Origin: Ctena decussata
Lineage: Eukaryota > Mollusca > Bivalvia > Lucinida > Lucinidae
Assembly: GCA_963989385.1 (NCBI GenBank)
Contig: OZ022498.1
Span: 104,455,298 to 104,519,297, forward strand
Reading direction: 5' to 3'
Length of the DNA stretch: 64,000 nucleotides
The notes under the pieces are model-generated. The model was given only the letters and a program-made list of their open reading frames with translations. It had not been told where the DNA came from and did no database searches. Positions 37,038 to 48,300 of this stretch are shown piece after piece (position 1 is the first letter of the stretch; each line of letters starts with the position of its first letter). A program made the position numbers and the translations under genes.

Positions 37038-37763
37038 CGGAAAAATAATTCTGTTGAGACTGGGGGGGGGGGGGGTCGGAAAAAATTTTGTGAACCATAT
37101 GAAAATGTACCCCCCCCCCCACCCCACCTGATAATAAATGACTCGTCCCTAAATTACCCAAGGAAGTTTGTATGTGCATGAGTCACTTAAGCTAAATGAG
37201 CTCCAGTGATTTGTTATTGCTTTCTTGATATTTCATGGACCTTCAACATCTTTGGGGGTCATTGTGAGCATATTAAGGCAAAAACACTGTGAACAGTTGT
37301 TTCAATTACTTTAGCTAGGGCCTTGTATGACGTTGGAGTTTAGTGTTGTTTTGGGTTTATGACCCAAAAACACTTATATGGTTATTTTGACCATAGTCCG
37401 GCACATTTGCCAACCGCACCCATGGGCCATTTTGGCTTTTTTCAATTATGTGATGCCTATAGTATCTTGATATGTAAACATATGTTGGATGCAACATCAT
37501 CTGTGGTGCATCCATTTTCGCCCTTCAGAAATATGGTTGGAATTATCTTGAGCCCAGCCACACATTTTTGTGTCATGTGTGCCAAAAATAAAAAATCCTA
37601 AGTCCTTTTGATTGTTAAAGGTAGCATAGTTTCATTTCCCCTTTTTCTTTAACTTTGGCCGAAACGTCCGTGGCCGAACTGTCCGTGGATGAAACGTCCG
37701 TGGCCGAACTGTTCTAGGCCGAAATTTCCGTGGCCGAAACATCCATGGACGAACTATCCTACA
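34961..37763. mobile_element. Fold-back element with arms of short TTTCGGCC-type tandem repeats, interrupted by a Harbinger-type element
   Basis: The left arm (34961-35059) and right arm (37653-37763) are inverted copies. They are built from repeats about 15-18 bp long that alternate GGACGTTTCGGCC and GGACAGTTCGGCC-like words. Just outside lie TTCAAAAACAGG on the left and TTCAAAACAGG on the right, a possible ~11 bp target duplication. A further ACGATTTCGGCC word lies at about 35255. The interior holds the 36230-37149 element and otherwise unassigned sequence. No transposase is seen. Confidence 0.6.
36230..37149 (-). mobile_element. PIF/Harbinger-type non-autonomous element, copy 2 (inverted relative to copy 1)
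   Basis: It has the same GGGACGAGTCATTTATT ends and TAA duplications (36227-36229 and 37150-37152) as copy 1. The interior aligns with copy 1 in the opposite orientation, including TTTCATCAGCAAAAACACAGC. Its arms carry very long G-runs: about 14 near 36307, about 14 near 36376 and 34 in a row at 37003-37036. The true lengths of these runs may be uncertain in the assembly. Confidence 0.8.
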
Positions 37764-37884
37764 TTCAAAACAGGACCCCTTGGGGCGGTGCCATTTTGGG
37801 CTGTAGCCCTAGGGCCACCATTCACGACCACTAGGCAATGCTGCATACCAGATTTCAAGCATCTGATTCTAACAATTCTGGAGA

Positions 37885-38270
37885 TAGGGCTGGGATGAGT
37901 ACCCAAATTCGGGTCTGGTAGACCAATTACCCAGATACAGATATACTACCCGTTACCCGAAATGCTTATTATTGTAGGAAATAAAATTTTTAGTTCAATT
38001 GAACTGCAAGCAAAATGATCAAATTTTAGGGTGGGTGTCTTGTATGAATGGCAACCACAAATTACCAAACCATTTTGGTATATTATAATATGGAGATTTC
38101 TACATTTTCATACCATTCTTCATGCCCACACGTGAAAATGACACTTATTATTTTGTTCTAAATGTATATTTTCTAGCTGGCGAAATGATCAAAATTGTAT
38201 GGTAACGGGCACCTGGGGGTATTAGGAACTCGGATAGCCAGGTACAAGATCTCTACCCATCCCAGCCTTA
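37885..38270. mobile_element. hAT-type MITE (GGGCTGGGATG family), copy 1
   Basis: The ends are TAGGGCTGGGATGAGTACC and the inverse ending CTACCCATCCCAGCCTTA. The flanks TCTGGAGA and TCTGGAGC are an 8 bp duplication with one mismatch, as expected for hAT. The interior TACCCG-type words near both ends match the element at 41097. It is non-coding. Confidence 0.7.
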
Positions 38271-38930
38271 TCTGGAGCACAAATACCTGGGCTAAGTATA
38301 GCCATTCTGGTCCAAAATGAGTTTCGCATTTAATTTTTACATTTCAGAACACTTGACCACTGCTCTTAATCATAAAACTTGTATTAACACTTCTGGACAA
38401 GGTTTTAAAAATGATCCTTTTCACTATCAATGCTGCCTTTACAGCTGATCAATTCTAGACCCTAAATACGATAGGGTAAGGATGCTGGAGTCTTGGATGT
38501 AATGGTGTAGATATTTAACTTGGTTGTGCTCCATGACAAGAGCCATTTTTACTGAGTTGTAAATGTTTCAGAGGGATAAGTAAAGATCATATAAATAAAA
38601 TATGATGCACCAAATTTGAAATGTGCGTTAAGAAGCCATTGAAAATTAACTGCTAAACAAACCTATTTAATTAAGGTATACACCTTTGTTATAGATCAAA
38701 AAATTATTATCATACCTTTATTCTAGGACTCAATTGTAAGAGGAGACAGACCATGTAGGTATTAATATCAGGCACACAATGACAATGTCAGTTAGATAAT
38801 AGTTCATGAACAACAACAGGCAATAAATAAGGACTTAATTTAAAGACACCATTATTTGTTTCCATACATTAAAGCACAAAATAGTATGATTATGTTAACT
38901 GACCGTCCCGGTATGACTATATCTGTTAAC
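38271..38930. other. Upstream intergenic stretch of the CFAP157 gene
   Basis: No element or gene is recognised between the hAT-type MITE and the proximal promoter. The sequence is AT-rich, and an AAC-triplet run (AACAACAACAACAAC) lies at about 38928-38942. Confidence 0.5.
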
Positions 38931-38984
38931 AACAACAACAACACTCGAAACTGCCACGAACATTATACAGCTAGCAAAGTCGAA

Positions 38985-39158
38985 ACCAGTCGAGTTGCTC
39001 ATAGCTACAACTACTTCCTGTAAAATGTTTACAATATGGCGGCATCTATGCATTTATGATTGAGGCAATTTCGTGATGTTTATTTGAACAAACATAGCAT
39101 CTAACAGTTGTTTTATAGTTTCATTTTAGCTTAAAAGTACGACCATACACTTGTCATT
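38985..39158 (+). promoter_or_regulatory. Putative CFAP157 proximal promoter / 5' UTR with ETS-like and YY1-like motifs
   Basis: ACTTCCTG (39013-39020) is the inverse of the ETS consensus CAGGAAGT. AATATGGCGGC (39033-39043) matches the YY1 consensus AANATGGCGGC, which usually sits close to transcription start sites. No TATA box is evident. GTTGCTCATAGCTACAAC (38994-39011) has RFX X-box-like halves but the wrong spacing, so it is at best degenerate. If transcription starts upstream of 39036, the ATG inside the YY1 motif opens a 7-codon upstream frame that ends before the main start. Confidence 0.45.
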
Positions 39159-39310
39159 ATGCCGCCTAAAAAGAAGAAGAGTGGGAAGAAAAAGAAGAGC
39201 GGAAAGAAATCCGCCAGAGGCTCTCCAACAAAAATGGGTCCGGATATCAATGAACTGTCGAAAGAATACTATCTTGTTCAAATTAAAGACCTGGAAAACA
39301 GACTAACAAG
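39159..39310 (+). CDS. CFAP157: CFAP157 exon 1 (start codon to residue 51)
   Basis: The ATG follows TTGTCATT. It is chosen because the Lys-rich start and the following NELSKEYYLVQIKDLENRL are typical of the family. The donor is AAG|GTACGA; the last codon is split after two bases (AG+A, Arg). Reading on into the intron meets a stop after nine codons. Confidence 0.92.
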
Positions 39311-42300
39311 GTACGAAGATGAGTTGTTGGAGAATTAATAGCCTAAATAGTATTCAGTGCAAGTAATATGCTGATATGTATTTAGGCAGAGCCTACTCTC
39401 GTTGAGGCACTCCAGCAAGTGTTTTTTAGTGGAACTTTTTTCTTTAAAGAGGCTTAAATATCAAAATTTTAGGTTTAACATACCCAAAACCATTTCTCGT
39501 AGCTAAATACTGACTTGCAGCATATTGCATGACCTCTTTTGTCTATTTTTTATCATTTTTTTGTTTGGAGGTGGGTTTTCCAATAGTAAAAAATATTCCT
39601 TCTGGTTTCCAGCCTTTGATGAGGTTCATTTTAATTTTTCTAAAGCTGGGAACCACCCATTGTGACATCACAACAGAAATGATGTCATCATTAATAGGGC
39701 TGGCTAATCGAATCCAAAATGGTAATCGATTATCGGTCTGGTCGTTTCGATAATTAACCGATTAGTAATCGCTGAACGAGGCAAATTGAAAATGGGTATG
39801 TTTAAAAGCTTCGGTGGCACAGATTTGGTTAAAACGTTTTGACAAGGTACACTAACAAACAATAAAGTTGATAACTATTCAAATTATCAATTACCTTTGA
39901 TTAAATCTTGTCTTCTGATATGCCAATCCACGCTAATTGGCTTCCTAATTGGCAGCTGATTGGCAACAAGCGACCATCTTGTTCTATTCAGATTCAGATA
40001 AGCACCCTTCGGTAGTTCGTTTTACCTACTTTCAGTACAACTACCGGGACAATATCTATCGATTTGCGTGTTGATAAGGACCTAAATTCTAATCATTTTA
40101 TTAAAAAGACTGGATTAAAATTATAAGGGAGGCTACTGAACTGATAAAATGTTCAGGGTTTTGCGCAAAACATTAACTTGGTCGTCTGAACTGACCAGAA
40201 CACAACGGGTTTATGCTATTCGTTACAACCTATTCACCGTATCACAAATACTCTTCAACGTTTCCGGTTGGTCTCCGAGACTTCCGTTTTCCTTTGGAAG
40301 GAAATAAGAAGTGAATAACGAGAGAAATTTCTGATATTTTATTGCAGAAAGTGACAGGACATTTTCAGCAGGTAATCGATTACTTAATTTCGTCGATTGA
40401 TAATTGTTTTCGTTTTGCTTATCGACCAATTAACCGATATTTCGATTAATCGTGCCAGCCCTAATCATTAATCACCTGATCTGTTTTGGAATGTGACCAT
40501 TTCAGCAAAGGGTTGTTGCAGTGTCAGCTGCACTTATGCATCTTTTTGTTTTCCAAAAAGATATTACTTATGAAAATAACTGCTATAAGATATAAGCATA
40601 AATTCTTCTGAACTGATTTCATGTAAATTTTATATGAAATGGCAATTTTCAAGAATGTGCTTGAAACATGCCACCCCTACAGCAATAATGGTTATCTTGA
40701 GGCGGCCATTATGAAACTGAAAAAAATACATTGCAAGAGATTACTTTCCAAGCTTGAGAGCATGCCAATGAATTTCAAAAACTCTACTGGACAAATCTGA
40801 CTACGAGAAATGGTAGTAAACTGAACCATGTAAGTGGAATTTGCTGCTTCTTTATCCTTTAAGTATAAACTTCAAAAAACCACTTGCTGGAGTGCCTCAA
40901 CAAGAGAGTAGAAACTTAGGCAGAGCCTAGAAACGGGCATGGCATTTTTATGTCTAGCTTTTAACAATCAAGCAAAATTGGTTTCACACCCAATAATTAT
41001 CTGTTCCTGCTGCAGTCCAACAGAGGTGTGGTGGTTCCAGTTTATGCGGAGCGGTAGGGGGGTTTTATCTATAGTTCTGGTCGAAAATGTCCTCTACAGC
41101 TGGGATGGGTACAGATTTTGTACCCGGGTACCGGAATCCCTATTAATGGCGGGTACCCAGGTACCCATTACCATAGCATTTTGAGCATGTTCACAGTTGG
41201 AAAATTTATTTTTCGATCAAATAATAACTAAGGTATTTGTCATGTGCACATGTGTGCATGGTAAGGTTATGAAAATGTAGAAATCTCCCTGTTATAATAC
41301 GGGAAAATGGTTTGGCAATATGTAATTTAATTTATACAAGACATGCAGTCATTCTAAATGTTGCTCTAGTTGCTTGAAATTCCATTAAATTAGAATAATT
41401 ATACATTCTATAATTGACCCAATAAGCATTCGGGTAACGGGTAGTAAATATGTACCCGGGTAAATGCTCTACCCGACCCAAACACTGGTACCCGGGTACA
41501 TGTCCCAGCCATAGTGTCCTCTAGCAGATGATAATCTCAATGGAAACAATTGATAATTTGAAAAGGAAACATTTATAATTCAGGCTTATCTCAATAATTT
41601 AAAAGAAGAAAGTATGATTTTCTGTATATTTTTTTCTTTTTGGTAAGAACCATCGGGCACTGCAGGGTTCGAAATCTTCTTAGAGCATCCTCCATTACGA
41701 TGGCAAATTGCAGTGGTTCAGTGGAACAGCCTTCCAGCACCCATTGCCACCCTGAGAGCTTCAAGCAGGCTGTCAGTCAGGTGTGCCACTTGAAACCCTA
41801 AACTAACCATACTGCTGTTTTTAGCTTGCCTGTACAAATATACAGAGGCTATTGTTGTCACTTGGATGTTGGCGTGGCGTCACACTTTTAAGTTTTACGT
41901 TAAAGTTTTTCATGTGATGGGCAAGGCACCGAAGGTGAGCTATCCTGCACGCAGACGTGTTTTGTTATCCTCACTTTTTATTTTCCACTGTAAACCACAG
42001 ATGTGCCTGTGACATTAATTCTCCAGCTTAGCCATTAATGTTCAAAAGGGCATGTGCAGTATTCAGTGACAGAGATAAAGATTATTCTTCTTTTTTTATA
42101 ATACAGACTGCCTGATAAATAAATAAGATAATGGATTAAGAAACTCTAGTTTGGGCAAACATAGTAGATCCAGATCAAATTGCTCCATAGGAAGCCACTC
42201 AGACAACAATGAAAGGAACAATCTCAACTGAGAGCGAGTTGCCCCAAAAAGCAGACAACAAAATTTACATCTGCAGAATTTCAAAAAATGCTTTGTCCAA

Positions 42301-45300
42301 GCAATATTATATTGAGAATTTGAACACTAGAGGGCAAACAGTGTAGATTCAGATGAGGTGGCTCATTATGAGCCACCTCATCTGGATCTACACTGTTTGC
42401 CAATTCAACAATTTTAGTTTTTGGCGCTTTAAGGGTTAAGATTTGAATTGAATGAAAAAGATATTTATTTCATCAAGGCTCAGCATAGAGGGTGATTTGG
42501 GAGAAAAAGTCTCCCTGTTCTGGCTGACCTCTCTTGAGCTGAAGGAGAAGTTAAAATGTGTAGAACATAATTGTAGGGAAATTCAAAATTTGGACCAAAA
42601 CTTCTCCCCTAAAATCCATAAAATGTCACAAAACTTCTCCTTGTCTAAGAGTGATGGACTGACCTGTTCATAATAATTTACTGTATTTGACCTAATTATC
42701 GCACATGCCCCTATAAGCCCACATCATGGTGATTTTTTTTTTGGCATATGACAATAAGCGCACATATTTTTATTAATTTATCCTTTGTTTGCTAGTTTAC
42801 AAGCGCTGAAAAATGCTACAGAATGTTTCATTTTTCATTTGTGATGCTTCCCTACCCTTCTATGACCATTAGCAGCTATTCTCCTATGCTTATTAATCTT
42901 TAAATTTGTTTTCTTGAATATATAACAAACTGTTGAAATGTGCGCTTATCAGAAAAAAAATTTGCTATTTATATTTTCCGCCATTTTGAAAAAGTTAAGC
43001 ACACATGGCGCTAAAATGGTCGATTACGATATTGTATAATAGCAGCCTGAAAAAAAATCAGTTATATCAGTTTAGGTGTTACTGTTTTATGACAGTTTTA
43101 ACAGTATTTTATGTATATACAGTATCAGTGATACAGCTCAGTTGGGAGTCCATTTATCTGTGGCAAGTTTTTGTCTTGGCTTGAAAAAGTTATGTCAGCT
43201 TGCCCATTTGGCAATGGAAAAAAATGAACAAAATAAGATTTATCATGTCACAAAATTACAAAATTAGAGCACATGCAATCAGCATATTATGAGAATATAT
43301 TGTTCATTGGTATATATATTTATTCTACAGATACCAAAAGAAGTGTGATGAGCTGGAAGTTGCAAATGGACAATTTCATGAGAAGTTTGACCAGATGGCA
43401 ACAGACAAGAAAGAAATTGTTGCATTCTGGAAGAAACAGGTGGAACAAAGAAGTATGTAAGATGCCATGCATTTCTTGCTAAGTATGTTTCTGTAAATAA
43501 TAGAGGGCCTCTCGGAAGATAAGTTTTTTATGCTAAATGTGTTAAATTATGCAGTTGGATTCTTTTTTGGATATCTCCAGTGAGAACTTTCAAAACTAAA
43601 CTGGAGCCCATTTTAGTTTTCATTGCCTTCAAATAAATCAAAGGTAAATAGATTGCTTTTCCCAGTGTGCTATGAAATAAAGTGATGCACCTTGATTGTT
43701 ATTAGTATACATTTTAATTGCAAAATGTCCTATCTTAAGACAATGATTTTACTGCCCATTTTTGGGTTGAGCCTGTACCTGTAACAATGGGAAAAAATAA
43801 CAAATTTCATTTTCAGTCTACCAGATAAAATTAAAACATGCAGAAAAAAAAAGGAAAAAAAGGTGGGAAATAATCAGAAAAATATTGACCAAAATGGCTC
43901 TGTTTTCTGATCTGAATATTCACAAGTCTGAATTCATTAGTTAAACAAAAAAAAATGCTGAATAAAATCTCTGTAAGATGTATTCAATTGCAGAGATATA
44001 TAAATGACATACATGTAAATAGCATTTCAGTATTTTGTTGTAAAACAAATGGGTACACAGGCGTGTTCTTTATTGCTATGTTAAGACTTTTTGAAACAAT
44101 AGATTACCAAGGTCACCTTAAGTATTGATGCACATCAGACACCTGACTTATTCCATGTAATTTCCTGAAAGTGTTAGATATTGTAATTTTCCTGAATTCG
44201 GAACAATTTTTTGTACATCAAAATGACAGCAAGCTAGAGAAATGATTACCAGCATACACTGTTCAGGTTGTCTCAATATTTGGAGTCATAACAAAACATT
44301 CATTATTATAAAAATTTGAAGTATTGGAGCCGATAAGTCTGAGCAAATAGTCCAACCCAGAATTGACTGCCTCTGAAGGAGCTATGCAGTCTGATCTTTG
44401 TCTACACTGTTTATCCTTCCATCTGCATCTCTTACATGCATTACTGCATTAAACAACCAAACTGTTCAATTCTTAGGACTGTTGAGGTAATTATTTTAGG
44501 TGTCCCAATATACGGAGGATCTTACATGAGTGCTTATATATTATTGAATTTATTAAATGAGTTGGGGAAAAAGATAAGATGCTAAGCTAAGCCGAGCATC
44601 TTATTGGTTTTTTACCCAACGAGTTTAATAAATTCATTAATACAGGAGCACGAATGCAAGATTCTATTTATCATATGACTCTAAAATCGCATTTTATTAG
44701 CAAATTTTGCACTAAAACATCACATTTTCTCCATTAGCAAATGCAACATTTTTATGGGCATTTGTGCATAATGTTACAATGTAATTTGCATATTTAATCT
44801 ACTAGTTGATTATCATTTATAATGCATGGCTTTATTACACTCTCAGATGGGACATCATATGATAAAGCTTCTTTTTTTTTCAATATATTTATTGCACTTA
44901 CAAACCACCTTTTTTGCAGCTGATGATATTGCTGACTTGAATGATCGTCTAATTGGCCTTCAACAAGCAAAAGATGCTGAGAAAGAGCAATATGAATCAG
45001 AGATACAGAAAATACGAAATGAGTTCCAAGAAGTCAAAGATCAGCTGTCATCAGAGAACATGATCTTAAGTATGTACATGTGTTAACTAGGGCTGTGGAA
45101 ATACCTTGCCTGACTTGTCCTACTTGTCCCGTTTCACTCTGGACAAGTGAGAAATTTCAGTTTACTTGTCCTGGCATAAGTATTCAAAGTGTCATCAGTG
45201 GAAGTATTTCAGGATAATTCTGAGATATTTTTCATATTTTCTCATGAAAACATGGTTGTGGGTTCCTGTTAGAATTGACTCATTGAGGCAATTCTAACAG

Positions 45301-48300
45301 GTGCCCATATGTTATGTTTTAATTCGAAACTTTGTGACAGTTAGCCAAAAACTGTCATCAAGTTCAACTCTTCCTCTATTCAGTATCTATTATTCTTCCC
45401 TTATTTCATGTGTACCTTTTTTCTTGGCAAGTAAATATTTGTTTGGACAAGTGAACTTCGTCTATTTACTTGTCCATGGACAAGTACAAAATTTTGTAAA
45501 AAGTGAATGTGTAGTCATGAGTACTTTCAGACGATATTTGCGATTTTATCGTGAGTTTTATAGTTTTTGTATTTAATCGTCCCCCAACATCTGAAATCGA
45601 AAGTAGTCTGTGGCACATGAATGATGTTGTCGCTCCAAAACTTGGGGAGGTTTAAACTTGAAAACAAGTAAATGCTCAGTAAAAACAAGAACACCAGTTG
45701 AAAGTACTTATGAGCACCCATTCACTGAGCTTTATTCTATAAGACTGCATTTGGCAACAAAGAAGTAATCTTGAAAAAACTAGCCATGAAGCAATTGTTG
45801 TACTGGAATTTCCAGTATTTCCTGTGACGTGAAGACCACATATTCATCCACCCTGTAGAGGTTCAGATAAAGAAGGCGGAGCTCATGAGTATTTGAGATA
45901 TTTTCTATACTGTTCAGTTAAACTGTACATTGTGGCATCCCATTAGAACTGCCTCATCGAGGCAATTCTAGTAGATGCCACAGTGTATAGTTTAATAGAA
46001 AAGTTACAATTATAGTTTACTTCAATTTTTTTCTTTTTTAGCTGGAGCCATGGTATAAAGATATTATAAATGCCAAATTTAAAGTGTGCCAATATGTCAT
46101 TTTATTAAACCAAGAAATTTTGTTAGTACAGATATTAAGTGTTTTACAGCAGGATTTCGCTAGCCTAGTAGAAAAATCCCGTCTCTAAGGTGCAAATTTT
46201 TTTCTTCAAGAACTTTTCTAGGAGAAGGAGTGCAAATACTTTGACCTAGGTCCGAGTTATCACCCCTTGGAACAATAATCATACACTTCACTGACAGATA
46301 ATTATATTCATTTGGCATGCTCGTGTTTGTAGTTTTTCTATTTGTGTTGCTTGACATAGTACCTTGCATCATATGCAAGCAGGAAAGACTTATAGAGCAG
46401 CCTCGCAGTCTGATGAGAGTCTATCCTGGCCCTGAGGTTATAAAACTTAGTTCATGCTCAACTCAGCTGAGCATGAAATTTTACTTGCTAATAAATAGCA
46501 AATTACTGATAAGTACAGCTCTTTTATTGCTCAGTTTAGCTGAGTATGGAAATTCTCTGCTTATGAATATGAAAATGCCAACAGCTGAGCTGAGCTGAAA
46601 AAAGTTTCATAACCTTGGGTCCTGTTTTCAAAAACTATGAGTATTGGAGAACATAAAAAGTGGAAACGGAAGAATCTGGTCAGTTTGTGCAACCATACAA
46701 CTGATTTGAATCATTACTGTATGCACATGGCTTAACCTCTCTCAGAGCCCTAGATAAGAGGGAGTATTTGGTATAATTAGAGATAATTTTTCTGAATTCT
46801 GGATAAAAACATATGTTGTGACCACTCATCTGAACCGTCTCGACTAGACAGTTCAGATGAGGTGTCTCAACTTATGGTTTCAAAGAGAAATAAAGAAAAT
46901 TATCCCTCAAATATCATCAAATACCCCTCGTATTTAGTTCTCTGCTCTCTTTTCACAAAATGCAAATTATTTGTTTTAGATGGTAAGCTGGCGTCCCTGG
47001 AGGAGTTCAAAGTTCAGAAGGAAGAGCTAATGCACAAGTTTGCCATGATGGAAGAAGAATTAGCAAAGAAAGAATCAGATCATAAGGACGAGATCTACCG
47101 ACTCGAGAGAAAACAAGTCATAGATAAAGACATGTAAATACCATCCATAATACATTACGACCTCAGTTAAGGCAAAAATAATATGCTGCATTTAACCCAT
47201 AGAGTTTTGGCCATTCTGAGTGCAGTAGGGTTAAATTTCCTTGCTCAATTCATATCAGTTGCCCTAGGTCTTATTAAGTTTGCTGATAAAAAAGATGCAG
47301 ATATTTGGTCCAAAATTGTGTAGTAGACCTAATCTTCTGTTGTTGTTTTTTTCTTCAGTAGAATTAACTTTTCATTATCTAATCTTCTATTTAAGTTTTT
47401 TTTTTCTTCAGATTTTTACACTTAAAAAGTATTTCCTTCAAATAAAATGATTCAGAAGCATAAATTACGAATTTGGTCACTTCAATAAACAAGAGGACCA
47501 ATGGTCCTGTAGCTCACCTGACACTTGGTCCTGGTATATATTTTAATGCTTTTATACATGTATATAGCACCAGGGCAGGGGCAGATAACCCCCCTCCCTT
47601 GGGGATTAATGTTGAGTCCCAATTCTATATACCAAGCCACAAGGTCACTGGGCCTTTGTTTCTGGACAAAGATTTCTGAAGGGTTTTTATCATAAATGGG
47701 TGTGGCGGCCACCATGTTCATACGACCATAACCATCTGAACAAACTTTGATTCCTTTGACCCAGTATTAAAGCTCCATAATATATGAAACACAGTAATCA
47801 TTTGTATAAACTATGATGGGCCTGAGTGCCCAATGCTACATACCGGTACCAAGTTTCAAGGTTATAGGCCTTTCGGTTCTCGAGAAAAAGACGTTTGAAG
47901 AGTTTTTACCATATATGGGCATGGTGGCCATCTTGGTCAAGTGACCAAGACCATCTGAACAAACTATGGTTCCTTTAAGCCGCTGAAGCTCCATATGAAA
48001 TACGGCTTCAATTGACCCTAGTGGCCTCTGAGAAGATGTTTGAAAATGTTGACGGATGACAGAATCTCAATGACCTTGTACAAAAGTCAAAGAATGACCT
48101 TGACCATTAACGACAAAATATCTTCATCTGGTCATTTAGTCAACCATATATACCAAATATTGCACCTTAGCCTTAAATAGTTTCTGAAAATCCACTGTTT
48201 AAGCATTTTCCCATATAAAAGCCTACATAATGTACCAAAGTTGACAGTGTCATAAATTGGGTCAAGTTCAACGCACGATCATTTGTATAAACTATGATGG

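Noticed and set aside
38994..39011. RFX X-box
   Set aside because: GTTGCT and ACAAC halves are present but spacing and central bases do not fit the consensus.
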